64,000 bases of DNA from JADKFD01 sp050250665 (lineage in GTDB: Bacteria > Pseudomonadota > Gammaproteobacteria > Xanthomonadales > SZUA-5), in assembly GCA_050250665.1 (NCBI GenBank), contig JBFWOF010000002.1, positions 62,001-126,000 of the forward strand, written 5' to 3'. Shown one piece after another: positions 1 through 8,422 of the stretch. Position numbers and translations under genes: made by a program. A model generated the notes under the pieces. The model had not been told where the DNA came from and ran no database searches. It saw only the letters and a program-made list of their open reading frames with translations. The first letter of the stretch is position 1, and the number at the start of each line of letters is the position of its first letter.

Positions 1-1
1 G

Positions 2-466
2 CCGGCTGACGCACCGCCATCGCCGCTGCTGCTGGCACAGCTGCTGATCCTCGATCTGATCTCCAGCGTGTTCTACCTGCAGGCCCTCGGTACCGACCTG
101 GTCTTCGACGTGCTGCTCGGCCGGATGCTGCTCAATGTGGTGATGGTCTACGCGGTGATGCGGGTCTTCAACCGCACCCCGAGATTCCTGCAGACGCTGA
201 TTGCCATGTATGCCGTCAGCGCCCTGCTCACCTTCATCCTGCTGCCGATCGCCTCGGCACTGGTGCGCTCCCAGGGTGACAGTCCTGATCTGGGGCTGCA
301 GTTCCTGCAACTGGGTTTTCTGTCGCTGCTGCTCTGGAGCATCGTCGTCAATGCCCACATCCTGCGTCACGCGCTGTCGCTGAAATTCTGGCTGGCGTTG
401 CCGCTGTCCCTGGGTCTGTTCATGCTGTTCAACGAGATCGCCGCCCTGATGTTCCCATTCGAATGA
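2..466 (+). CDS. Hypothetical integral membrane protein, 5'-truncated by the window
   Basis: The frame is open from base 2, so the true start lies left of the window. A GTG at 68 is the first possible in-window start, but the upstream codons read PADAPPSPLLLAQLL and look like real coding sequence. About 154 residues are visible, with roughly four hydrophobic segments separated by short charged loops (for example VFNRTPRF), as expected of a small inner-membrane protein. I do not recognise a family; YIP1-like or other small membrane proteins are possible but unsupported. It ends just before a 227 bp palindromic repeat that separates it from mpl. Confidence 0.6.
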   Translation, partial: PADAPPSPLLLAQLLILDLISSVFYLQALGTDLVFDVLLGRMLLNVVMVYAVMRVFNRTPRFLQTLIAMYAVSALLTFILLPIASALVRSQGDSPDLGLQFLQLGFLSLLLWSIVVNAHILRHALSLKFWLALPLSLGLFMLFNEIAALMFPFE

Positions 467-471
467 TCCTA

Positions 472-698
472 GAAACCTCAGTTGGACGGGGTAGAGTGTG
501 CGGTTATGGTGGTGCAGGGCAAGGCGCACCGAGGAGGAATAGCCAGCTATTCCGACGAGTTGCAACGCAGCCCTGCATCGCCGTAACCGTGCAATCTGCC
601 TCGTAGCGGACCCACCCAATGGGTGAGTTTATCCAGCACCCGAAAATTCAAAAGAATCATCGCCCTACGAATTTCGAAGAGCGGTCAACTGAGGTTTC
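472..698. mobile_element. MITE-like palindromic element with 13-bp terminal inverted repeats
   Basis: The ends are GAAACCTCAGTTG (472-484) and its exact reverse complement (686-698). Inside is a second imperfect palindrome (about 510-590) in which CGGTTATGG pairs with CCGTAACCG and a GGAATAGC/GCTATTCC core sits at the centre. There is no ORF for a transposase, so it is a non-autonomous element or large hairpin. I recall similar palindromic sequences between genes of other gammaproteobacteria, but could not check. The right end overlaps the ribosome-binding site of mpl. Confidence 0.6.
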
Positions 699-702
699 CA
701 GG

Positions 703-2091
703 ATGAACACCGATCTGCACATCCTCGGCATCTGCGGCACCTTCATGGGTGGCATTGCCGCCATTGCCCGCGAGTCCGGAATGAAGGTATCTGGCAGCGA
801 TCGCGATGTCTATCCACCGATGAGCACCCAGCTGGAGGCCCTCGGCATCCAGTTGCATGAGGGCTACAGCGCCGAGCAGCTGCCGCCGCCTCCGGCAGAG
901 ATCGTCGTTGGCAATGCGCTCTCGCGCGGCAACGCGGCGGTGGAATCGGTACTGGATCGGCGCCTGGAATACACCAGCGGACCGGAATGGCTGGCGCGCC
1001 GGGTACTGCACCGGCGCCGCGTGCTGGCCGTGGCCGGCACTCATGGCAAGACCACCACCTCGGCACTGCTGGCCTATCTGCTAGATCGCCAGGGCCGCGA
1101 TCCGGGCTTTCTGATCGGCGGCGTGCCGCACGATTTCCCGGTGTCGGCGCGCCTCGGTGCCGGCGAGGACTTCGTCATCGAGGCCGACGAATACGACACC
1201 GCCTTCTTCGACAAGCGCTCCAAGTTCGTCCACTACCGGCCGACGGTCGCGATCCTCAACAATCTGGAATACGACCACGCCGACATCTTTCCTGATCTGG
1301 CCGCCATCCAGCGCCAGTTCCACCATCTGGTGCGTACCGTCCCCGGCAGCGGCCGTCTGATCGTCAATGGCGAGGACGCCGCGCTGGCGCAGGTGCTGGA
1401 GATGGGCTGCTGGACACCGGTGGAGCGCTTCGGCCTGGACAGCGCCGAATTCGACTGGCGCGGTGAACTGCTGAATGACGATGGCTCCCACTTCCGGCTG
1501 TGGAATCACGGCAGCCTGATCGGTGAGAGCCGCTGGAAACTGCTGGGACGGCACAATGTCGCCAATGCCGTCGCCGCGATTGCCGCGGCCGCTGCGATCG
1601 GCCTCAATCCGGCCCACAGTCTGGAACTGCTGGGCGGTTTCGGCAGCGTGCGCAGACGCATGGAAAGCGTGGGCGAGGTTCGCGGCATCCGCATCTACGA
1701 CGATTTTGCCCACCATCCGACCGCCATCGCCACCACCCTGGAGGGCTTGCGAGCCGCCATCGGCAGTGCCCGGCTGATCGCCGTCATGGAACCACGCAGC
1801 AACTCGATGCGCCAGGGTGCGCACGCGCTGGCGCTGCCCAAGGCCTTCATCCCGGCCGATCGCGTTCACGTGCTGGCGCGACCGGAACTCGGGTGGGATG
1901 CGAAACGCACGCTGGCGCCGGTCGGCGCCCGTCTGTCGATTGCCGCATCGGTGCCCGAACTGCTGGACGCGGTCGCCAGCGAAGCGCGCCGCGGCGACCA
2001 CATCATCTTCATGAGCAATGGCGGATTCGAAGGCGCGTCGCGGCGATTGCTGGCGCAGCTGGGCGATCTTCCGTCCGGCTCGCCGGCCTGA
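703..2091 (+). CDS. mpl: UDP-N-acetylmuramate:L-alanyl-gamma-D-glutamyl-meso-diaminopimelate ligase
   Basis: Mpl attaches recycled murein tripeptide to UDP-MurNAc in the cytoplasm, bypassing MurC, MurD and MurE during peptidoglycan recycling. The protein has 462 residues, close to the roughly 457 of E. coli Mpl. The N-terminus reads MNTDLHILGICGTFMGG (Mur ligase N-terminal domain), the ATP-binding loop is GTHGKTTT, EADEYDTAFFDKRSKF follows, and FAHHPTAI and EPRSNSMR lie in the C-terminal domain, all typical of Mpl. A longer frame starts at 619, but the ATG at 703 restores the family N-terminus and has GAGG 8 bases upstream. That GAGG lies in the terminal repeat of the preceding element. It is probably transcribed with the Lon-domain gene 16 bp downstream. 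Confidence 0.95.
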   Translation: MNTDLHILGICGTFMGGIAAIARESGMKVSGSDRDVYPPMSTQLEALGIQLHEGYSAEQLPPPPAEIVVGNALSRGNAAVESVLDRRLEYTSGPEWLARRVLHRRRVLAVAGTHGKTTTSALLAYLLDRQGRDPGFLIGGVPHDFPVSARLGAGEDFVIEADEYDTAFFDKRSKFVHYRPTVAILNNLEYDHADIFPDLAAIQRQFHHLVRTVPGSGRLIVNGEDAALAQVLEMGCWTPVERFGLDSAEFDWRGELLNDDGSHFRLWNHGSLIGESRWKLLGRHNVANAVAAIAAAAAIGLNPAHSLELLGGFGSVRRRMESVGEVRGIRIYDDFAHHPTAIATTLEGLRAAIGSARLIAVMEPRSNSMRQGAHALALPKAFIPADRVHVLARPELGWDAKRTLAPVGARLSIAASVPELLDAVASEARRGDHIIFMSNGGFEGASRRLLAQLGDLPSGSPA

Positions 2092-2107
2092 ACGGGGTGC
2101 CTCTGTC

Positions 2108-2716
2108 ATGAGCCTGTCGGCCGACGAATATCCGCTGTTCCCGCTGTCCACGGTTCTCTATCCCGGCGGCACGCTGGCCCTGCGCATCTTCGAACCGCGC
2201 TATCTGGCCATGATCCGTGACTGCGCCCGCGATTCCAGGCCCTTCGGCGTGACCCTGCTGCTGCGCGGCACTGACGACGACCAAACCTCATCGGCGCTGG
2301 CCATCGGCACCCTGGCGCAGATCGTCGATTTCTACACCCTGCCGGACGGCCTGCTCGGCATCCGCGCGCAGGGCGGGCGGCGCTTCCACGTCGATCAGGC
2401 CCGGGCCCGCGACGACGGCCTGCTGATCGGCAAACTGACGCTGTGGGAAGACGAGCCCAGCCAGGAGCTGCCGCCGGAATACTCACTGCTGGCCAGGCTG
2501 GCGCAGGGACTGGTCGAAAACCTGATCGAAGGCGCCCCGGCACCAACCAAGGCCGAACTCGACGACGCCACCTGGATCAGTTTCCGACTGGCCGAACTGC
2601 TGCCCTTCAGCCTGGGCGAGAAACAACAACTGCTGGAACTCACCGACGCCAACGAACGCCTGCAACGCGTCGTCGACGCCCTGCCCCGCTTCCGCAGCGA
2701 CGCTGATCCTGAGTAA
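2108..2716 (+). CDS. Stand-alone Lon N-terminal (substrate-binding) domain protein
   Basis: A 202-residue cytoplasmic protein that resembles only the N-terminal domain of Lon protease (LON_substr_bdg). The start, PLFPLSTVLYPGG, and the following RIFEPRYL are the hallmark of this domain. There is no AAA+ or protease domain, so it is not Lon itself. The ATG at 2108 matches the family N-terminus; an in-frame start at 2018 would add residues overlapping mpl. It lies 16 bp after mpl, so co-expression is likely. The role of such stand-alone proteins is not settled; binding of unfolded protein segments is a family-based guess. Confidence 0.85.
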   Translation: MSLSADEYPLFPLSTVLYPGGTLALRIFEPRYLAMIRDCARDSRPFGVTLLLRGTDDDQTSSALAIGTLAQIVDFYTLPDGLLGIRAQGGRRFHVDQARARDDGLLIGKLTLWEDEPSQELPPEYSLLARLAQGLVENLIEGAPAPTKAELDDATWISFRLAELLPFSLGEKQQLLELTDANERLQRVVDALPRFRSDADPE

Positions 2717-3207
2717 CCGCGAGCTGACGTTGCGACCACCCCGTCGCCATCTGACTCATCGGTCGCGCCGCAAGGGCGCTCCTGCAAATTGCGCGACCCG
2801 TTGTAGGAGCGACCTCGCGTCGCGACCGTCAAGGCCAGGAGGCAGCCCCGAGGCCGGCTGCGGCCAGAAGCTGGACGCAAAGGACGCGAAGGAAAAGCGG
2901 AAAGATTGCGAAGAAGAGTGATTGAATTTCGCGCGGCAAGCGCTTCCTGTGGGAGCGGACTCTGTCCGCGACGGTAGGCCCCAAAGTACCGCAATGCCGA
3001 TCGCGGACAGAGTCCGCTCCCACAGGGCGTGGGCCCTGCAAAGCACTTTCTCCAGCCTGCCCTCTTCGCATCCTTTGCGGACAAAAAGCTCTCCGCCAGA
3101 TCGTCGCCGACTCCATCGGCGAACGGTCAATCGAGCACGCGCACATCACGATGGCGGGCGATCGGCTAGCATGACCGCATTCAAGCAAGCACCGGGATGA
3201 CCCGACC
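2717..3207. repeat. Intergenic repeat cluster: two REP-like inverted pairs inside an inverted array pair
   Basis: No gene is supported in these 491 bases. REP-like palindromes occur at 2763-2786 and 2802-2826 (inverted to each other; second reads TGTAGGAGCGACC), and at 2948-2972 and 3001-3024 (TGTGGGAGCGGACTCTGTCC and its inverse). The second pair is enclosed by a degenerate array of GACGCAAAG/GACGCGAAGG units at 2872-2900 and its reverse complement at 3061-3082. RNA from either strand could fold into a long hairpin. The last 120 bases before the SDR gene presumably carry its promoter, but no convincing -35/-10 pair is seen. Confidence 0.75.
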
Positions 3208-4023
3208 ATGGCCACATTGCGCAACCAGACCCTGTTCATCACCGGCGGCTCGCGCGGCATTGGCGAAGCCATTGCCCTGCGTGCGGCGCGGGATGGTGCC
3301 AATATCGTGCTCGCGGCCAAGACCGAGCGCGCACATCCGAAGTTGCCCGGCACCATTCACTCGGTCGCCGCCGCCATCGAGGCTGCCGGCGGCAAGGCGC
3401 TGGCCATCCGCTGTGACATCCGCGAAGACGAGCAGGTGCAGGCGGCGGTGGCGCAGGCCGTTGCCCACTTTGGCGGCATCGACATCCTGGTCAACAACGC
3501 CAGCGCGATCAGCCTGACCGGCACGCTGGAAACGCCGATGAAGCGCTTCGATCTGATGTTCGGGGTCAATGTCCGCGGCACCTTTCTGGTCAGCCAGACC
3601 TGCATCCCGCATCTGAAGAAATCCGCCAATCCGCACATCCTGACGCTGGCGCCGCCGCTGAACATGGATCCGCGCTGGTTCGCGCCGCATACCGCCTACA
3701 CCATGGCCAAGTACGGCATGAGCCAGTGCGTGCTCGGCATGGCGCCCGAATTCGCCGCCGATGGCATTGCCATCAACGCGCTGTGGCCGCGCACCGTGAT
3801 CCACACCGCCGCGCTGGCCATGATTCCCGGCGTGGACCCGGAACGCTGCCGCACTCCCGAGATCATGGCCGACGCCGCCCACGCCATCCTCACCACCCCC
3901 AGCCGTGAACGCAGCGGCCAGTTCCTGATCGACGAAGACGTGCTCCGCGCCGCCGGCGTCAGCGACTTCGATCGCTACGCGGTGAAGCCGGGGATGGAGT
4001 TGCTGCCGGATTTGTTCCTGTAG
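3208..4023 (+). CDS. Short-chain dehydrogenase/reductase, HSDL2-like
   Basis: A 271-residue NAD(P)-dependent oxidoreductase. The cofactor loop TGGSRGIG is at about residue 12, NNASA at about 95, and the YTMAK catalytic Tyr/Lys pair at about residue 160-165. The segment ILTLAPPLN and the following YTMAKYGMS match the HSDL2-type SDR subfamily rather than FabG-type enzymes. At the position of the usual catalytic serine there is an alanine (LAPPL); I recall this in other bacterial members, so it is probably a subfamily trait. The substrate is unknown; eukaryotic relatives are linked to lipid metabolism. It stands alone, with repeat clusters on both sides. Confidence 0.88.
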   Translation: MATLRNQTLFITGGSRGIGEAIALRAARDGANIVLAAKTERAHPKLPGTIHSVAAAIEAAGGKALAIRCDIREDEQVQAAVAQAVAHFGGIDILVNNASAISLTGTLETPMKRFDLMFGVNVRGTFLVSQTCIPHLKKSANPHILTLAPPLNMDPRWFAPHTAYTMAKYGMSQCVLGMAPEFAADGIAINALWPRTVIHTAALAMIPGVDPERCRTPEIMADAAHAILTTPSRERSGQFLIDEDVLRAAGVSDFDRYAVKPGMELLPDLFL

Positions 4024-4090
4024 CCGGGACTCGGGACTCGGGACTCGGGACTCGGGACTCGGGACTCGGGACTCGGGACCGGGGACCCGG
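4024..4090. repeat. Tandem array of a 7-bp unit (CGGGACT)n
   Basis: Seven consecutive CGGGACT units begin two bases after the SDR stop codon and grade into GGGACCGGGGACCCGGG. An array of the opposite orientation (GGGTCCC units) lies at about 4246-4300, inside the start of hemL, so the two form an inverted pair about 160 bp apart. Nothing suggests that this array is coding. Confidence 0.85.
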
Positions 4091-4208
4091 GAAGGTCGAG
4101 AGCCGAAGAGCATGGAAGCCGGGAACCGGGGGGCACTGACCCGGGACCAAAACACGGCGGGCGCTTTTTTGCCAGAATCAAGACCTCAGACTTCTGGAAA
4201 CCCTGCAC

Positions 4209-5579
4209 ATGAACTCAACCTCGCACGCTGGCGACGCTTCTTCCCGGGTCCCGGGTCCCGGGTCCCCGGTCCCGGCTTCAGGTCTGGGATCCCCGGTCCC
4301 GGCTTCCAACAAGGAAGCCTTCCTCGCCGCCCAGACCGTCATTCCTGGCGGTGTCAATTCTCCCGTTCGGGCCTTTACCCAGGTCGGTGGCGATCCCTTC
4401 TTCGTTGCCCGCGCCGAAGGCGCTTACCTGTGGGATATCGAAGGCAAGCGCTATATCGATTACATCGGTTCGTGGGGGCCGATGATCGCTGGCCATGCCC
4501 ATCCAAAAGTGGTCAAGGCGGTGCAGGACACCGCCGCGCTGGGCATGAGTTACGGCTGCCCGAATACGCTGGAGACCGATCTGGCGCGGGAGATCATCAA
4601 GCTGGTGCCGGGTCTGGAGCTGGTGCGTTTCGTGTCCTCGGGCACCGAGGCCTGTCTGTCGGCAGTGCGGCTGGCGCGCGGCTACACCGGGCGTGAGCGC
4701 ATCCTCAAGTTTGCCGGCTGCTACCACGGTCACGGCGATTCCTTCCTGGTCAAGGCCGGCAGTGGCGTGTTGACGCTGGGCCTGCCTAACTCGCCGGGCG
4801 TGCCCAAGGCGCTGGCCGATCTGACCATGACCGCCGACTTCAACAACCTCGATCAGGTTCGGGCCATCTTCAAGGAAGTGGGCCACGAGATCGCAGCGGT
4901 GATTGTCGAGCCCATCGCCGGCAACATGAACATGATCACGCCGCTGCCGGGCTTCCTCGAAGGCCTGCGCTCGCTCTGCGACGACTATGGATCGGTATTC
5001 ATCATCGACGAAGTCATGACCGGCTTCCGCGTAGCCCCGGGCGGTGCGCAGCAGCATTATGGCGTCACCCCCGATCTCAGCACCTTCGGCAAGGTCATCG
5101 GCGCCGGCATGCCGGTGGGGGCCTACGGCGGCAAACGCGAAATCATGGAGAGGATCGCGCCGCTGGGGCCGGTCTATCAGGCCGGCACGCTGTCCGGTAA
5201 TCCGGTCGCGATGGCCGCAGGCCTGGCCAATCTGCAGCTGATCCAGGAGCCGGGCTTCTTCGAGACGCTGGAGGCCAGAACCCGGCAACTGTGCAAGGGG
5301 CTCGAGGACGGCGCGCGCGCCGCCGGCATTCCGCTGCAGACCCTGTCCATCGGCGGCATGTTCGGCTTCTTCTTCAGCGAAACCCCGGTGAGCACCTTTG
5401 CCCAGGCGCAGGCCTGCGACATCGAACGCTTCAAGCGCTTCTTCCATGCCTGCCTGAAGCGCGGCCTCTACTGGGCCCCGAGCGCCTACGAATGCGGCTT
5501 CACCTCCAGCGCCCACGACGAAGCCATCATTGCCGAAACCGTGCGCATTGCGGCCGAGGCCTTTGCGGAGATTGGCTGA
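4209..5579 (+). CDS. hemL: Glutamate-1-semialdehyde 2,1-aminomutase
   Basis: A PLP enzyme that converts glutamate-1-semialdehyde to 5-aminolevulinate, the second step of the C5 haem pathway after HemA (encoded at 33.5 kb). It has 456 residues, about 30 more than usual. IPGGVNSPVRAF, the SSGTEA loop and STFGKVIGAGMPVGA, with the PLP lysine at about residue 295, are diagnostic. The extra N-terminal residues are Pro/Gly/Ser/Val-rich and are encoded by GGGTCCC-type repeats at 4246-4300, so the array has entered or generated coding sequence. The only ATG in frame before the conserved domain is 4209; a shorter product would need an unusual start. Confidence 0.95.
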   Translation: MNSTSHAGDASSRVPGPGSPVPASGLGSPVPASNKEAFLAAQTVIPGGVNSPVRAFTQVGGDPFFVARAEGAYLWDIEGKRYIDYIGSWGPMIAGHAHPKVVKAVQDTAALGMSYGCPNTLETDLAREIIKLVPGLELVRFVSSGTEACLSAVRLARGYTGRERILKFAGCYHGHGDSFLVKAGSGVLTLGLPNSPGVPKALADLTMTADFNNLDQVRAIFKEVGHEIAAVIVEPIAGNMNMITPLPGFLEGLRSLCDDYGSVFIIDEVMTGFRVAPGGAQQHYGVTPDLSTFGKVIGAGMPVGAYGGKREIMERIAPLGPVYQAGTLSGNPVAMAAGLANLQLIQEPGFFETLEARTRQLCKGLEDGARAAGIPLQTLSIGGMFGFFFSETPVSTFAQAQACDIERFKRFFHACLKRGLYWAPSAYECGFTSSAHDEAIIAETVRIAAEAFAEIG

Positions 5580-6127
5580 GCGGCATTTCCCAACCAGAAT
5601 CCTGGACGCGAAGGACGCAAAGGAGAAGCAGAAAGGACACGAAGGAAGGTAGTGGATCGCCGCTTTGTGCGGGTCGTGAACGCATCCGGCCGATGGTGCA
5701 TGCGCCATGGCGCGCCACCTGTGTCGGCATGACACTGCCCAGCGGCAAGGAACCCCCGGCGTCATTGCGACCCCGGACTTGATCCGGGGGAAGCAATCCA
5801 GACACACAGCCGCAGCAGCACTGGATTGCTTCGTCCCGCCACGCTGCGCTCGCGGCTGAAGACGCGCTCCTCGCAATGACGCATCAACCACTTACGACAA
5901 GGATTCATGAAGAGCGCAGACCACTGAAGAAGACGCGAATCGCCACCTCAGTTGCGGCAGATCCGGGGCAAGTACCCTGTCCCCGCACAGGATTGCCGCC
6001 CCAGAACCTCTATGATCTCCCTTCGCGTCCTTTCTGCTTTTCCTTCGCGTCCTTCGCGTCCTACGCTCTTTCGGTCTGAATCACGACACGGAAGCCCTGA
6101 CGCACCCGGCATGGCTGAGCCAAACTG
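5580..6127. repeat. Intergenic repeat cluster with inverted arrays and a 124-bp palindromic element
   Basis: These 548 bases hold no convincing gene. GACGCGAAGGACGC-type units at 5602-5645 face their reverse complement at 6013-6062 (TCCTTCGCGTCC units). Between them, 5759-5882 is an imperfect palindrome starting GCGTCATTGCGA, with GCAATCCAG and CTGGATTGC as inner arms, and ending TCGCAATGACGC. A second copy of that element is at 8514-8610. The tail ATCAACCACTTACGA (5883 onwards) also recurs near 8.6 and 8.8 kb. No clear purC promoter is seen. Confidence 0.75.
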
Positions 6128-7012
6128 ATGACCACGACTCTTTCTGAATCGAATCTGCCCGGCCTGAACCGGATCCACCGCGGCAAGGTGCGGGATGTCT
6201 ATGCGCTGCCGGATGAGCGATTGCTGATGGTGGCCACCGATCGGCTGTCGGCCTTCGACGTGATCCTGCCCGATCCCATTCCCGGCAAGGGCGAGATCCT
6301 GACGCAGATGTCGAACTTCTGGTTCGCCCGGACCGCATCGGTGTGCGCCAACCATCTGACCGGCATCGATCCGGTCAGCGTGCTGCCCGATGGCGTCGAT
6401 CCGGCGCTGTATGCGCGTCGCAGCGTGGTCGCCCGACGGCTGAAGCCGGTGCCGGTGGAAGCCATCGCCCGTGGCTATCTGATCGGCTCAGGCTGGAAGG
6501 AATACCAGGCGCTGGGCAGCGTCTGTGGCATCGCCCTGCCGGCCGGCATTCCCATGGCCGGCGAATTGCCCGAAGCGCTGTTCACGCCCTCGACCAAGGC
6601 CGCCGTGGGCGACCATGACGAGAACATCGGTTTCGACCGTGTCGTCGAGCTGATCGGTGCCGATCTGGCCGAGCGGGTGCGCGCGGCCACGCTGACGCTG
6701 TACGCGCACGCCCGCCGCTATGCGGCCGCCCGCGGCATCCTCATCGCCGATACCAAGTTCGAATTCGGCCTCGACGAGGACGGCACCCTGCGCGTGATGG
6801 ACGAGATCCTGACACCCGATTCCTCGCGCTTCTGGCCAGCCGCGGAATGGTCACCCGGACGCAATCCGCCCTCCTTCGACAAGCAGTATGTGCGCGACTA
6901 TCTGGAAACCCTGGACTGGAACAAGACCGCTCCCGGCCCCTCGCTGCCAGCCGAGATCATCGAAGGTACGCGAGCCAAGTATGAAGAGGCCTTGCGGCTG
7001 CTAACGGCCTGA
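6128..7012 (+). CDS. purC: Phosphoribosylaminoimidazole-succinocarboxamide (SAICAR) synthase
   Basis: It catalyses the ATP-dependent joining of CAIR and aspartate in de novo purine synthesis, in the cytoplasm. The 294-residue length is that of the long form found in many proteobacteria and yeast rather than the roughly 237-residue E. coli form. RGKVRDVY, ATDRLSAFDV, ARGYLIGSGWKEYQ and IADTKFEFG are conserved signatures. The ATG at 6128 starts six residues before the family block. It is monocistronic by position, with repeat clusters on both sides and no other purine gene in the window. Confidence 0.95.
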   Translation: MTTTLSESNLPGLNRIHRGKVRDVYALPDERLLMVATDRLSAFDVILPDPIPGKGEILTQMSNFWFARTASVCANHLTGIDPVSVLPDGVDPALYARRSVVARRLKPVPVEAIARGYLIGSGWKEYQALGSVCGIALPAGIPMAGELPEALFTPSTKAAVGDHDENIGFDRVVELIGADLAERVRAATLTLYAHARRYAAARGILIADTKFEFGLDEDGTLRVMDEILTPDSSRFWPAAEWSPGRNPPSFDKQYVRDYLETLDWNKTAPGPSLPAEIIEGTRAKYEEALRLLTA

Positions 7013-7417
7013 CGACGACGGCCTGGTGGCGGTTGATGGTGTCGGTGACGGGAACAGCGGGATCACGCGGAGACGCGGAGGGCGCGGAGAGGAGCAACAT
7101 GACCTGTGGGAGCGGACTCTGTCCGCGATGCTCTTGCGCGACCATGTACGAAAAGGCGTCCAGACAAGTCTGGACCCACAAGAGCCCGAACCTTGGCAGG
7201 TCCAGATTTGTCTGAACGCTGTTACGACCATGAAGCAGAAAAGCAAACACTTCGTCATCAGGTCAGGAATGCGCACCCGAGCAGCAATCGCGGACAGAGT
7301 CCGCTCCCACAGGCCCCGACCGACAGCCGACGCCTGCGACCCTGCTTATCCCCGCGCCCTCCGCGCCCTCCGCGTGAATGCGCCTCTTCCAACACAGACA
7401 CCGAATACCGGCAGCCC
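7013..7417. repeat. Intergenic repeat cluster: nested inverted arrays, REP pair and CCAGAC palindromes
   Basis: A 405-bp gap with no gene. The outermost arms are ACGCGGAG/GGCGCGGAG units at 7063-7092 and their reverse complement at 7350-7378. Inside is an inverted pair of the REP-like sequence TGTGGGAGCGGACTCTGTCC (7105-7128 and 7288-7311). In the centre are two copies of a second palindrome, GTCCAGACAAGTCTGGAC (7158-7175) and a diverged one at 7200-7219. The layout is therefore three nested levels. Confidence 0.8.
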
Positions 7418-8422
7418 ATGTCCCTGACTCCCGCCCGCCTCACCGCCCTCGCCCAATTCGCCCAGACCCATCTCGGCTCGCTCGACGACTCGCCCGTGGC
7501 CGCCTCGGCCGATGCCAGCTTCCGCAGCTACTGGCGGGTGCATCAGGGCCAGCGCAGCTGGGTCGTGATGAATGCGCCGCCGGACAAGGAAGATGTCGCG
7601 CCCTTCCTCGATATCGCCGCACGCCTGCGCCGCGCCGGGCTGAATGCGCCCGAAGTGCTGGCCCAGGATCTGGATCAGGGCTTTCTGCTGCTCAGTGATC
7701 TGGGCACACGGACCTATCTGCCGGAACTCGACGAAACGCGGGCGGGATCGCTGTATGGCGACGCGCTGGACGCTCTGCTGGCCATGCAGACCCGCGTCGA
7801 CAGCAGCGGGCTGCCGGCCTACGACAGCGCGCGACTGCGCACGGAGATGGAGCTGTTCGAGATCTGGTTTCTGCGGCGGCATCTGGACCATGAGGTCTCC
7901 GGAAGCGACGCCGAGCTGATTGAAGCCTGCATGGGCAGCCTGCTGCGCAGTGCGCTGGAGCAACCGACCCGCTTCGTGCATCGCGATTACCACTCGCGCA
8001 ACCTGATGATCGTGCCCGGCGCCAATCCCGGCATCATCGACTTTCAGGACGCGGTGATCGGGCCGGTCACCTATGACCTGGTGTCCCTGCTGAGGGACTG
8101 CTACATCCAGTGGCCGCGGACTCGGGTGCACGACTGGGCCGAGGACTACCGGCAGCGTCTGGTCGCCGCCGGTGTCGTGGAGGTGGGCAGCACCCGCTGG
8201 CGCCGCTGGTTCGACTGGATGGGCCTGCAACGCCACCTCAAGGTCCTTGGCATCTTTGCCCGCCTGAACTACCGCGACGGCAAGCCAGGCTACCTCAAGG
8301 ACCTGCCGCTGGTGCTCCATTACACCCTGGAAGTCTGCGCGCGCTACGGCGAACTCGCGGCCTTCGGCGAATGGCTGGAGCAGCGCACGCGGGGCGTCGA
8401 TCTGACGCAGGTGCGGGAATAG
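7418..8422 (+). CDS. amgK: Anomeric N-acetylmuramate/N-acetylglucosamine kinase (aminoglycoside-phosphotransferase fold)
   Basis: AmgK phosphorylates recycled MurNAc/GlcNAc at C1, feeding the MurU route to UDP-MurNAc that bypasses de novo synthesis. The 334-residue protein has a phosphotransferase fold: the Brenner motif HRDYHSRNLM and the metal-binding IDFQDAVIGP, followed by YDLVSLLRDCY. These fit AmgK better than drug-resistance kinases. The frame is open upstream to 7106, but the ATG at 7418 begins the conserved region and the upstream part is repeat DNA. murU, its usual partner, is not in the window; mpl at 0.7 kb serves the same recycling process. A generic APH-family kinase is the alternative. 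Confidence 0.8.
   Translation: MSLTPARLTALAQFAQTHLGSLDDSPVAASADASFRSYWRVHQGQRSWVVMNAPPDKEDVAPFLDIAARLRRAGLNAPEVLAQDLDQGFLLLSDLGTRTYLPELDETRAGSLYGDALDALLAMQTRVDSSGLPAYDSARLRTEMELFEIWFLRRHLDHEVSGSDAELIEACMGSLLRSALEQPTRFVHRDYHSRNLMIVPGANPGIIDFQDAVIGPVTYDLVSLLRDCYIQWPRTRVHDWAEDYRQRLVAAGVVEVGSTRWRRWFDWMGLQRHLKVLGIFARLNYRDGKPGYLKDLPLVLHYTLEVCARYGELAAFGEWLEQRTRGVDLTQVRE

Noticed and set aside
1081..2151. Long antisense frames over mpl and other genes (also 4278-5891, 13324-14862, 14676-16271)
   Set aside because: They are shadows of strongly conserved genes, lack family motifs and are explained by high GC content.
4150..4175. T-run before hemL (GGCGGGCGCTTTTTT) as an SDR terminator
   Set aside because: No stable stem directly precedes the T run.
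7418..8422. Aminoglycoside resistance gene
   Set aside because: The fold is shared, but the motifs and the presence of mpl fit the cell-wall recycling kinase AmgK better.
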